Under the pieces are notes generated by a model that saw nothing but the letters and a program-made list of their open reading frames with translations, ran no database searches and was not told the DNA's origin. A stretch of 64,000 bases of DNA, taken from positions 104,581-168,580 of the forward strand of contig CAUJNA010000578.1 in assembly GCA_963377175.1 (NCBI GenBank). The letters are read 5' to 3'. This document shows, piece by piece, positions 21,501 to 29,159 of the stretch. Both the position numbers and the translations under genes were made by a program. The stretch is from Effrenium voratum. Lineage: Eukaryota; Sar; Dinophyceae; Suessiales; Symbiodiniaceae. Each line of letters begins with the position of its first letter. Positions within the stretch are counted from its first letter, which is position 1.

Positions 21501-23403
21501 CTCGGGGCCAGGCCTCTGTCCGAAGGAGTGGTTCACGAGCACTGCCTGGCATGCGGCTTTCGCGGCGGCGGCCCTTGGCGTTGCTTTCCATGTTAGCTGC
21601 AACCAATGTGACTGAAGGCAATAGTTCTCATCCGCGTGCAACTGCGCATCACGCCAAGAATCCAAAAGATGAGCCACATACTCTGTAAAATTAGTTTGCA
21701 AAACTGCCTCAGGGTATCCAAACTGCTGACTGCAGACACCCTGCGGCACACATGCCAGACTGGCATCAACCAGCGGTGACACCGCAAGAGCCGCCGGCTC
21801 TCACTGCCGCGACTTGGCATCGCATCGTGGGAATCCGTGCTTGGTGCTGCCAAACACTCTCCCGCTTTGGAGGAGCCTGCCGCACCGGTGCTGCCCTTGG
21901 TCACAGTAAGCGGGTTCAATCGTTGGCCTTTCTTTTTTCATGCCGCCGCTTACTCCGCGTGGCTGCCTCCATGTATTACGATGACCTTACCATGCAGGAT
22001 TGGGCATGCACCGCGGTTGCTGCGCAGTCGTGTGTCGAGCAGCTTGCAAAATGCCTCGGCTTTCCCTTTGCCGCCGAAAAGCGGCAGCTGCCTGCCGCGC
22101 AAGGAGACTTTCTGGGCGTTGTGCATGACCTGCGGGAGGCTTCTTCTGACTCAAGTGTCACCCTGTGGGTGAGGGATAGGCTAGTTGCAAAGATCCGTGG
22201 CATAACCCAGAATGCCCGAGCCCATGACTACCTCACGCCTGGCGTGGCCAGCAAGCTTTTTGGCTGTCTCGGCTTTCTCGACCAAGGTGCTTTTGGGTGC
22301 ATTGCCCGCTCAGGCCTGTCTCCAATCAAAAGCAGACAACATCTCGAACATGACACGCATCTTACCCCTCAACTTCTGATGGCGTTTGACCAGATCGAGT
22401 TCCTCCTAGACCTGCAGCCACGCAGGATGGTCTCGCACAGAGCCAGCGCCTAGGCTCAGTCGTAGACATCAATGAAGATGTTTTTCGTTTGTGGGATTCT
22501 CATGATGCCAAGATAGCGCAGGTTGTTTTCCCGGACGTCTTCCGGCGGACAACAGGGGTGTTCTACGTTGACAACGATGGCCCGCTTGGTCTACTGCTTG
22601 CTCTTCAGGCTGGAATGCACTCTGTGGTGGGAGTGGGTGCAGTCTGCATCAAACTGGAGCGACGGCATCAGCTCCCTTTATCAAGCGGTTCCGCTTCCAA
22701 GTCCACGCCTCTGCAGTGGCGGCTTCCTTTGCGCGCAGTCTTCCAGGTGTTCGCCTTTCTTGAGAGGACCCTCTGTGAGGGGCATGCAAAGCACTTCAGT
22801 GTGCCTCACTGTTCCGTCAACTTGAGAAACGTGCCAAGGAAAATGAGAGCGATGCATGCGGCATGCGCGAAGAATGTTTGCCACATTTGTGCTTGGCAGG
22901 CTTGGTGATGTGGGTTCATTCTGCACCATGCCGTCTATGTCTGTGTCCTGTGGCTCATGAGCCAAAATGGCTCCAGCCTGGAGCTGGGAATCTTTTTCCC
23001 ACCCGCTTTTGCTGGGTTGGCTGCGGCCTCCCTGGCGCAGTGGCGTGGCTGCTCGGAGCAGCCCTCCAGGTGAAGGGAGGGGACCAACTGGCTGGGTGAG
23101 CAAGGCCAGCCAGGTCCAGAAGGCCTGGGGCCAACCTCTTGTGAGGGGCATGCAAAGCACTTCAGTGTGCCTCACTGTTCTGTCGACTTGAGAAACGTGC
23201 CAAGGATTATGAGAGTGATGCATGCGGCATGCGCGAAGAATGTGTCCATGTTTCCATTGGGTGATGCCGGGGGCCTTCAGCTCCGGGCGGCCCACGAATC
23301 CGAGGTTCGGATTTCGGGGCTCCCGCCGCGGATGCCGTCCAGCCAGCGGCAGCGGCGGGCCACGGAGTTCCACAAACAGTTCGAGGAAGAGCTCTCGGCC
23401 TGA
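3571..23403 (+). CDS. Pif1-family DNA helicase, 14 visible exons (N-terminus not seen)
   Basis: Pif1-type SF1B helicases unwind DNA 5' to 3' using ATP, in the nucleus or organelles. Exons: 3571-3633, 3914-3995, 8375-8484, 8836-8886, 9277-9336, 10154-10216, 10413-10472, 11313-11393, 12051-12097, 13430-13502 (or to 13532), 13917-14021, 14506-14550, 14996-15091 and 23281-23403. Joined, they give 352 codons with every phase matching. Motifs in family order: Walker B LLLDE then VSML (residues 17-25); PFGGLQLVFCGDFMQLPPV (about 45-63); FRQAGD; STNAE joined to AVNRAKLDSLPG; LKVGSVVMLLVNL; PLVNGTVGVVIDF; GFPVVEF; VPLKLAWALTIHKTQ; GLTLSS and YVALSR. The Walker A exon was not found and may lie left of the window. 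Eleven introns start with GC. The last exon (RISGLPPR, stop at 23401) is the least certain; without it exon 13 reads to a stop at 15173-15175. The exon 1 start could instead be 3589. Whether the gene is active is unknown. Confidence 0.82.
4324..5463 (+). pseudogene. HERC2-like gene: ubiquitin-like domain plus about seven RCC1-type repeats, frame-broken
   Basis: The first frame (start ATG 4324 or, more likely, 4351) encodes a ubiquitin-like domain (MKVDVHLPSG to VELGKLAAT, about 76 residues). About seven repeats of 105-130 bp follow, each encoding a variant of AFAAILESGAVVTWG then GGDSSQVQEQLRNVQ, the RCC1-like blade unit of a large dinoflagellate family usually named after HERC2. The reading frame changes after the ubiquitin-like part, the first blade is truncated, and stops interrupt blades near 4806 and 5297. 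No HECT ligase domain is present. It lies on the same strand inside intron 2 of the Pif1-like gene, so it is a nested, decayed copy. An alternative reading is a real gene with unseen tiny introns, which is less likely given the in-blade stops. Confidence 0.8.
5480..5600. repeat. AC-rich low-complexity stretch
   Basis: Short run of acaccacacaaaaccacac-type sequence just after the last RCC1-type blade. No coding signal. Confidence 0.6.
5676..6621. mobile_element. Element with long terminal inverted repeats (~946 bp)
   Basis: The left arm, about 5676-5807, and the right arm, about 6482-6621, are reverse complements over about 130-140 bp with scattered mismatches and small gaps. Both read outward to inward: acggatcc, then ttgtaacagattgaagtacat, agggcattttgccttgac, caagccgcac and cttgttgat. 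The 670-bp interior has only short frames (such as a + frame at 5972-6208) and no transposase I recognise, so it resembles a non-autonomous terminal-inverted-repeat transposon or foldback element. A target-site duplication was not obvious. It sits in intron 2 of the Pif1-like gene. Confidence 0.72.
6625..7150 (-). pseudogene. Decayed coiled-coil coding stretch, unassigned
   Basis: Read on the minus strand, three pieces in different frames look coding: NPEATQLMEANRTLKEA near 7130-6970, then VWNGPDKTDAG and NKVRQWAKQMMFDF near 6890-6770, then DDPKFKVKQAELMKKLQEQ at 6750-6630. They are charged and helix-prone. The last piece runs straight into the right inverted repeat of the neighbouring element. 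Family not recognised. It is antisense inside intron 2 of the Pif1-like gene and carries frameshifts, so it is probably an old inserted gene fragment. Confidence 0.4.
9250..9266. repeat. Poly-C tract upstream of a splice acceptor
   Basis: A run of C lies just 5' of the acceptor of the Pif1-like exon at 9277. It probably serves as the polypyrimidine tract, as does a longer C run before 24348. Confidence 0.55.
15515..15560. repeat. Poly-G followed by (GT)n microsatellite
   Basis: A run of about nine G, then about twelve GT units. The stretch 15,180-15,777 holds no recognised gene. Confidence 0.8.
15778..15898 (-). repeat. 121-bp dispersed repeat with spliced-leader-like core, copy 1
   Basis: Identical base for base to 22877-22997. 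Read on the minus strand it contains GAGCCATTTTGGCTCA, sharing 15 bases with the dinoflagellate spliced leader, next to the palindrome GGCTCATGAGCC. The GAGCCA/TGGCTC arms form a small hairpin. A minus frame through it encodes a stretch containing EPQDTDIDGMVQNEP. The two copies bracket the DIRS-like remains, but those remains are heavily decayed while the repeat copies are identical, so it is more likely an independent short retroposon than an LTR. Confidence 0.75.
15927..16300 (+). pseudogene. Gag-like N-terminal part of a DIRS-like retroelement, first copy
   Basis: ATG at 15927 opens MASSPELLAGNEVAGAW with an acidic, helix-rich stretch (DADLAFYFENYQQAE). A frame change near 16090 leads into a second coding-like frame (MVRDLYRVKVVEPEAAM, 16097-16303). 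Its opening resembles the frame that starts at 18591 (MSSPQELF), which suggests two related element copies. Position before a recombinase-like region supports a gag role; no zinc knuckle is visible. Confidence 0.45.
16290..17195 (+). pseudogene. Tyrosine recombinase-like region (DIRS-type), decayed
   Basis: DIRS-like elements integrate with a tyrosine recombinase instead of a DDE integrase. Here one frame (about 16290-16560) gives a helix-rich stretch ending STPSRSLSALRWMQ, like a core-binding domain. Another frame (16538-17311) gives WQHLQRSKLV, a spaced LVFHPISGE, then TSKSWRQAAVTLAGL and ALGNWTD, followed by a Tyr in HSAKYIQSE. The Arg in SKSWRQ and this Tyr are candidates for the HxxR Arg and the nucleophile. 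Frames shift at least once, so it is not functional as it stands. The family call rests on motif pattern only. Confidence 0.5.
17440..18090 (+). pseudogene. Unassigned decayed frames between two DIRS-like parts
   Basis: Coding-like pieces in two frames: an acidic start (TEDDYFDELAKARW near 17525) and FKESLESRGVRVASGIMTL near 17710. No domain recognised. They continue the + strand direction of the recombinase-like part and precede the second gag-like part, so they probably belong to the same retroelement remains. 18,090-18,513 holds nothing clear. Confidence 0.35.
18591..19455 (+). pseudogene. Gag-like region of the second DIRS-like element
   Basis: Opens MSSPQELFEALAERFQFDK. One frameshift near 18740 leads to a long basic helical stretch (IESNLKNARLEAARLKHAW to CLGLAMAGV), and another near 19200 to YVQVPWDVTFKYHWRARAV and GEVIAEVYQLRDVHW. 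The open frame continues to a stop at 19498, but beyond about 19455 it is antisense to reverse transcriptase sequence. That marks the left end of the inverted block. Probably the particle protein of a retroelement. Confidence 0.5.
19456..20145 (-). pseudogene. Reverse transcriptase, fingers and palm motifs A/B (inverted half)
   Basis: Read on the minus strand. LLSGFLHGFPAVG (about 19985) is followed in a second frame by FRLIRRFVITQSSGKKRVID, then the motif A-like DLPSAYRKMPMD, and finally the motif B start YHGMLFGLPL, where the family sequence stops abruptly near 19456. A frameshift lies near 20000. The catalytic YxDD box and thumb are missing here; they appear on the opposite strand at 21890-22330. 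Class: DIRS-like or related dinoflagellate retroelement reverse transcriptase. Confidence 0.68.
20152..20940 (-). pseudogene. DUF4326 domain protein, N-terminal to the reverse transcriptase
   Basis: 262-codon frame. The first 90 residues match the DUF4326 pattern: PLPEDVMYVGYGH, PCVKWRCPFEVG, a spaced YIRHM, ELRGKRLACDC and the C/H pair THCHADALAGFF. The role of this domain is unknown; it occurs with dinoflagellate retroelement polymerases. The rest is a proline- and leucine-rich linker that runs, after a frame change near 20150, into the reverse transcriptase on the same strand. It was probably one polyprotein before decay. A conserved Cys/His set suggests metal or nucleic-acid binding, which is inference. 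Confidence 0.65.
20998..21888 (-). pseudogene. Unassigned minus-strand frames upstream of DUF4326
   Basis: Overlapping minus frames at 21782-21486, 21621-21304 and 21323-21063 include PEAVLQTNFTEYVAHLLDSW and RFRHNLDELNKLP. None is recognised. They lie on the expected 5' side of the DUF4326/reverse transcriptase reading direction and inside the inverted block, so they are likely the N-terminal part of the same polyprotein, with frameshifts. Confidence 0.35.
21888..22330 (+). pseudogene. Reverse transcriptase, end of motif B, YYDD box and thumb (second half)
   Basis: Plus-strand continuation of the half-enzyme found on the minus strand at 19456-20145. VSGFNRWPFFFHAAAYS in one frame completes motif B. 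After a frameshift the next frame carries the catalytic MYYDDLTMQDW (ATG codon at 21971), then LGFPFAAEKRQLP and FLGVVHDL (motifs D/E). The order fits the other half exactly if the block 19456-21888 is flipped. Confidence 0.7.
22489..22700 (+). pseudogene. RNase H-like and C-terminal part of the DIRS-like polymerase
   Basis: Frame 1 gives TGVFYVDNDGPLG, frame 2 gives ARLVYCLLFRLECTLWWEWV then QSASNWSDGIS. This resembles the RNase H-like end of DIRS/gypsy polymerases (a DND-type acidic box and a W-WV-SxxNxxDxxS closing motif). One frameshift separates them. It follows the reverse transcriptase at the expected distance. Confidence 0.5.
22774..22877. repeat. 104-bp direct repeat, copy 1
   Basis: Nearly identical to 23140-23243 (gaggggcatgcaaagcactt to gcgcgaagaatgt, about four differences). 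Between the copies lie the second 121-bp repeat and about 140 bp of other sequence. Confidence 0.85.
22877..22997 (-). repeat. 121-bp dispersed repeat with spliced-leader-like core, copy 2
   Basis: Identical to 15778-15898; see that entry. It is nested between the two copies of a 104-bp repeat, as if it arrived with, or caused, that duplication. Confidence 0.75.
23140..23243. repeat. 104-bp direct repeat, copy 2
   Basis: Second copy of 22774-22877. It ends 37 bases before the tentative last exon of the Pif1-like gene (23281). Confidence 0.85.
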
Positions 23404-24320
23404 GAGACGTGATCAGCTTGGGGTTAGGAGCGGTTCCATGGGCTCCAAACAAATTGTTGTTTCAGGGTTGGCTGTAGGAGAGCAGTGTCAGAAAGCATCT
23501 AGGCCCTTAAATGAAGGGCAAGCCTTGAGGAACCGCTCTGGGTTGCCAGCTTTTGGGCTAGCTGGCGGAGACAATTTCAACGCGCATGGGAAAAAGGTGC
23601 GTTTTGGGTATGTGGCATTCGGATTCGGCCAGGCATGACTCGGATACCTTTGCCGCAAATGCGCTGCACCCGCACAGCCTAAGCCGCCCCCCCTGGGCAT
23701 ATTGTGCCACACGTGCAGCTTGCGTCAGGCGAGGCACCTTCCGAGGACGGCTTTGGCACCCTTTGGTGGAGAGGGGGGTGCCTGCAGTAAAACCCATGGA
23801 AGCCTTCAAATGCGCACCTGTGTGCGTCATGCAGGTTCAAGCCACACACACAAGTGTACTTTATGTATGTATATATGCATATACATATCTACATCTTTAC
23901 TTATATTTTAATTTCTACTTCTGTAGAGATGTATCGTGTCAGCCGTTTGCACCAGATGTACTTGGTCATGCCTGAATCAACTTGGCAAGGTGCAACCTCT
24001 CAGATTGAGGACAGCTAAGTTGAACAGGGGCACCCCTATGCCTGGAGGGGGATGCCCCCCTGCAAATAAGCTTGGAAACCCAAAAGCTCACGCCGTTCGT
24101 AGAGAAACTTTTTTTTTTTGTGGGGACTCCCTTTTTGCCATGCAGGCCACTTTGTTCCCTCAACGGGATTTTTTTCCTTGGAACGGTGTTTCACCCATGA
24201 GTCGGCAAGAACAATTGTGGTTCTCCCTTTGGTTTCCCTTGGTCCTTAAACCACCCTGAAAAAGAAGAAAGAAAAAGGCGCCCTCGAAAAACGCGACCCA
24301 AGTAGAGTGGACTGCTCGAA

Positions 24321-25238
24321 GCGCCGCCCCCCCCCCCCCCCCCGCAGCCACTCCACTCGGGCGCCTTGAACTCGAGGAGCCGAGTTCCAGCTACGAGGGG
24401 CTGCACCACCACGGGGCGGAGAGTTCCCAGGCGAGTGAGCCAAGGTTGTCCCTTTACCAAGACCGGCCCCTGTACTTGTATGTTCCATGGTCTTTTAGTC
24501 ATTTTAGTCTTTTCTTCATATTTTTTGGGACTTTTGGTTGTCCTATACAAAGTCAGCAACTGGGGGTGTTGCAAGTTTGTCAACCCGCTTTGGGGGTGAC
24601 TTTGAGAATGGTTCCCTGCCAGCTCTCCTTGCCACTAGGCCACCTGACAGTCGCTTCGAGAGGAAAGGTACCTTCTGTTTGTGGAAGGAGGGGCGCCGCT
24701 CAGGTGCCACTTGAAGAAAGACTGGGGCCAGTTATTGGACAAATGTCTCGACTCCCAAAGTGCAGGAGTCCTTTTGAATATGCCAAACTTGTCATGGAGC
24801 ACAACCACTATATGATCAGAGGGGTCGAAACACTCAGAATAGATCGACCCCCCACTGCCCCCACTGAAAGCAGTAGCACCTTTGATGAATCTCCAGCGGT
24901 CAATCCGGAGTGGACATTGTTGGCTTCTGTTTTTTTTTTTTTTTGGGGGGGGGCATCCCCGGTTACTTCGTGGCTGCGTATTAAACGACTCAAAGTCAAC
25001 CTCAATCTCTCCCAAAAGCATCCTGCATATCAACCCAAAAAATACTCAAGACCCGCCCTCATTCTATAAGACCGCAGCAAGCCCAACACTCACCCGAAAG
25101 CCGGGGCCAGTAAACAATAATAACAATAATAATAATGATAATAATCATAATGTTAATAATAATGATAATAATAATGATAATAATAATAATGATAATAATA
25201 ATGATAATAATAATAATAATGATAATAATAATGATAAT

Positions 25239-25304
<66 letters not shown>

Positions 25305-27569
25305 CATACACACAACTCAACCGAGGGGGGCGGGGGGGGAGGAGACGTGATGACTCGACCAAACGTATCTGAGGTGCTTTGTCAACAAATCGCCAGGGTT
25401 GAATTACATGTCGGCCATTTGATCTTGTCAATCTTGTTGGGAGCCGGCCACCCAGCACAAAACATGCACCCAACCGCTCAGAGGCTTTTGGGAGGCCATA
25501 AGTGTCCATGTAGGTCAGCTTGGCTGAAAATAGATGGATTTCACTGGCGTCAGGTTAGCTTGAGAATCATTTACCAGTGCCATCTAAAAGCGGTAAGGTC
25601 TATATGGGAAGCGGACGATGTGTTGCAGGCAGACATCCCCAAAGCATCACCAGGAGCTCCCAAGTGCATGCGCTCGAGCTTCGCCCGAGGAAGCCCGAAA
25701 AAAGGGGTGAGGGGCGGGTGTGGATCCCAATTTGGGAAAGCTTCCCGTTTGGCGATGCGGCTCCCCTTTTGCCGTGACCCGCCTTGATCATTCATGTGCA
25801 TTTAGAACCCATTTGAGCGTCCCAAACCGCTGCTGTTGGGGCCAATTTTCGTTCCATGGGAAGTGAGGCCTTTACCGTGGAACACGTTCCGGGCGAAAGG
25901 CGGGGTACACCTTCTCGGAGCTGTTGCTGCTGAGCCGCTCGGCGGCCTCTGCGCAGCGGGCCGCCGCGCTGCAGGTCTTGGCGGAGATCTTGCGGAGGAG
26001 CCGCGCGGCGGCGCCCCAGGCGGGGACGTTGGCAGCAGCCGTGGACCCCTGGGGGGGGGGAGGTTGCAGAAGCCAAAGAAACACGACAATGCCCTAAAGG
26101 AAGGTGGCTGCAAAATAGATCCTGAGTGTTAACCATACAGGTGTGTCTGTGTGTGTGTGTGTAACCCTTCTCAGGAGTTCAAAGCCACACCAGGCCGCAC
26201 GAAACATGGGGAAATTACCCTACTTTCAATCGTTCGAAAATGGCAGCCGTGGAGTAGCTCATGCGCCTCAAGGCTGGTTGAGGCTCATGTTTGATGTACG
26301 TGGCTCCACCCCCTTGCTTCCGAAGATAGTCAGTTACGTGCTGCTCGGCTTTGTCGCAGGGGGTGTTGAGCGCCGACGCAGCCATCCGTCGCACCGGGTT
26401 TTGCCCGGAGGCCAGGCAGCTATGTGTCAAAAAATTGGGGGAGCAGGGTTTTCCTTTGGTTTCTCTGTGTCGTTTCCCAGTGGTCAATCCTGGATCCCCG
26501 TCAGTAGAAACCTGAAGAGGGCAACTCAAGCTTTGGAACCATTGCGTGGTTGGACCGCTGCTCGGATGCTTAAGGGTGGACTGGAGGCTGATCGTCTCAC
26601 AAGCTGGGCCATGATGCTTGAAATTCAATGCCCTCCTTCGCCCTGTGGGCAGCATGCAGGGTTTTTGGAACCATTGCCGCAGGGACAGATGCCTGCTTGT
26701 CCATAGTGCTTGAACCTTGATTTGTCGCTGGCTTTGTCTATCACGTCGCGTCTATCTGGCTGGACCCAAGCCGCGGCTGGGGCTTGGAAACAGCATATCG
26801 TCACTGAAGGGATGGGTGGCCCATGCTCACCAGATGATCAACTTCCAATTTTCCATGGCGGTTGGCGCTAGGATGGCTCACCAACTCGGGGTAAAGCAAG
26901 CTCAGTAATGAAGACCCTTTAGGCGTTTGTGAATTCAGGTTGATATCTTTATGTTGTGATTTGCTGGCGTGTCAATCACTGACTGCTGACAAGTGCTGAA
27001 AGCTGGACTTCCATGAATCATTCGGAACAGGTTGACCTTGGGCCCCATGCCATGTTCTAAGCCATGTGTTGTGATTTTGCGTGACGGCCGGCGTTGGCCA
27101 GGGCACGGAGGCCGCGCCTTGGCGTGCCGGCTTTGGGCTGGGCCTTCAGGCGGGGTTCGCCGACTGGTCTGATCTTAGGGACAAGTAGCAGGGAAGGCGA
27201 CACTTTCTTTCATTTCTCTTTCTTTTTGCGTGGTGTGTGTTTTGTGTCGGTGTGTCTGTGTGTGTTTGTGAGTGTCTGTCTGTCTGTGTCTGTGTCTGTG
27301 TCTGTGTCTGTGTCTGTGTCTGTGTCTGTGTCTCTGTCTCTGTCTCTGTCTCTGTCTCTGTCTCTGTCTCTGTCTCTGTCTCTGTCTGTCTGTGTCTGTC
27401 TCTGTGTCTGTCTGTCTGTGTCTGTGTCTGTTTCTGTTTCTGTTTCTGTGGCTGTCTCTGTCTCTTTCTCTGTCTCTGTCTGTGTCTCTGTCTCTGTCTG
27501 TCTGTCTCTGTCTGTCTGTGTCTGTCTGTCTGTGTCTGTCTGTCTGTGTCTGTCTGTCTGTCTGTCTGT

Positions 27570-27614
<45 letters not shown>

Positions 27615-28568
27615 TGTCTGTCTGTGTGGGTGTGGATGTGGGATGGTGTGGGTGTGGGTGTTTGAGTGTTGTGGAACGCAGGATTTGAGCTATGACCATG
27701 TATTCCAAGTTGGCCTGTGCGAGCGTTATTCCCACTTTAGCATTGAGGATGAATTGGGATGTGATGTTTTTGTCTTAACCCGCAGGCTCGGTACATTGCA
27801 AAAGGGCGTGTTAAACGTTGTGTCAGCCCAGGCAAGGGTCCTTTCCCGCCGTAGCTCTGTGCAATTTCCAACGCTCTGTTGCCAACCTTGTGTAAGTAAG
27901 GGTGTCCGGTTGACAGCCGCTCAACATTGCCGGTGGGCTGCTGAGCCGCCCAAACTGCTGTTGGCTGAGCGCAGGTCTTCTTTTGGCATGGCCTGGCGCG
28001 GGGCGACTTGCCGAAGCACCTGGCGGAAAGTTTGGCTGACAAAGCGCGGCCGGCCGGGGCCCTGAAACTGGGGCCTTGAATCGAGGGCGCGATGATGTTC
28101 GCCCCCAAGCGAGCTCGGCATAATTTGCGCAATCCCTGCAACATGCGATTGGTCCCCCATGTCACGTCTCCGCCGGCATCATCCCAGGTCTTTCCTGGAG
28201 CAATTTATGCGGGTTGGTCTCCAAACGCGGGACCCAAATGGATAGCTTCTTTCTAGTTGTAGTTGCCTTGCAGCATCAACGCTCACTTGGAGGTAAAACG
28301 AACCCATACTGAAGGCCGCTTACTCGTTCTTACTTGGGGATTTCTGATTTGCACTTTGTGTGTTTTCTCCTACAAATCCCCTGCAAATCAACATGGACCC
28401 CCAAAACCCCCCCCCCTGCAAGGAGTTCTGTTTACCTGCAGAGGTAGCTTTCATCTTGAGGTGCAGCTAGCGGCACTCCGGGCCACGGCTGAGCTCCTGG
28501 ACGGCGTCGGGGAGGAGGCTGGGAAGCTTTTCCTCGAGCGCGACGGGGTCAGTCCTGGCAGCCGTCAG
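24321..28568 (+). CDS. RPAP1-like gene (RNA polymerase II-associated protein 1, C-terminal region), partial
   Basis: RPAP1 helps assemble and import RNA polymerase II. Two exons are firm. 24348-24430 encodes YEGLHHHGAESSQ after a 17-20-base poly-C tract ending in gcag. 25900-26019 continues in phase with AGYTFSELLLLSRSAASAQR and ALQVLAEIL. Together they match the RPAP1 C-terminal signature (GLHHHG, then AGYT-EL--L-RS----QR). Both donors are GC (gcgagt, gcgggg). Tentative further exons with the same AG/GC borders and phase 0: 26360-26410 (VLSADAAIRRTGF), 27102-27149, and 28461-28568, an Arm/HEAT-like helix pair (VQLAALRATAELLDGV). A frame at 27975-28079 (GDLPKHLAESLADKARP, stop at 28077) is also exon-like. 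The N-terminal RPAP1 region and the gene end were not found, so a partial or decayed copy cannot be excluded. Confidence 0.62.
24933..24955. repeat. Poly-T/poly-G run
   Basis: About 16 T followed by 8 G, inside the long intron between the two firm RPAP1-like exons. Confidence 0.7.
25116..25303. repeat. (AAT)n/(GATAAT)n/(ATC)n trinucleotide array
   Basis: Starts as aataat mixed with gataat, then turns into about 20 uninterrupted atc units (25238-25301). It lies in the intron between the firm RPAP1-like exons. The poly-Asn/His, poly-Ile and poly-Met frames are repeat artefacts. Confidence 0.92.
27236..27662. repeat. (TCTG)n/(TGTCTC)n/(TGCC)n microsatellite
   Basis: About 430 bp of tgtctg, ctgtct and a pure cctg block (about 27570-27612). 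Frames on both strands are repeat artefacts. It lies downstream of a tentative RPAP1-like exon. Confidence 0.92.
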
Positions 28569-29150
28569 GCGTCCTATATCTGCGCGTGTGTGGTTTTGAC
28601 GGTGCCCTTGCCCTTGCTAGTGATTTCTGACAGGAAACAACAAGGACACCACCATTTTTGTTGCGGGCACCTTATTTGATGGATTTGTCCCGTTTGGTGT
28701 TTTCAAGCATCACTTTTGGGTAAGTATCCTTTTGGGGTGATGCTCAAGGGGAAGCATGGGGCCCTGACGTTGCGTGGGGCATGGCACGATGCCTCAATTG
28801 ATTAGGGTCACAGAGTCGACTTTTGTTGTGACTTTCCATTTGACTAGCTGAATTTGATCTAAGTCCAATCCAGTACTGTCACCCTCCTTTTGTTTAGCGT
28901 AAGTGGAGTATTCCACTTAGATGGTCTTGAGTTATGAGTCATGAAGCACGGGCTGAAAGTACAGCGACCTGCAACCTCGCCCAACCCAATCAAAATCTCG
29001 ACCTGCAAGCCATGTCAAATCAAAGCGATGCGCGTTATGTGCGTCGGCAGCACATGTCAGCGCGCAAGGTGTACCTTGAGTTCCCTGGACTGCCCCCCCC
29101 CGTACGAGGGAACTTTATGTATAATGTGAACGGGCCATTCGCCTTTTGAT
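28569..29150. other. Stretch without a recognised gene
   Basis: Unique sequence. Only short frames are present (such as a + frame at 28934-29149) and they match nothing I recognise. It borders the AT-rich foldback array. Confidence 0.5.
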
Positions 29151-29159
29151 AACCAAGTC

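Noticed and set aside
15778..22997. 121-bp repeats as LTRs of the DIRS-like element
   Set aside because: They are identical while the interior is badly decayed, and DIRS-like elements do not carry ordinary LTRs.
25059..25350. Poly-Asn/His, poly-Met/Ile and poly-Asp/Tyr frames
   Set aside because: Artefacts of the aat/atc trinucleotide array.
27094..28065. 323-codon + frame and 186-codon - frame
   Set aside because: Mostly Ser/Val/Cys or Arg/Thr/Asp from the tctg microsatellite.
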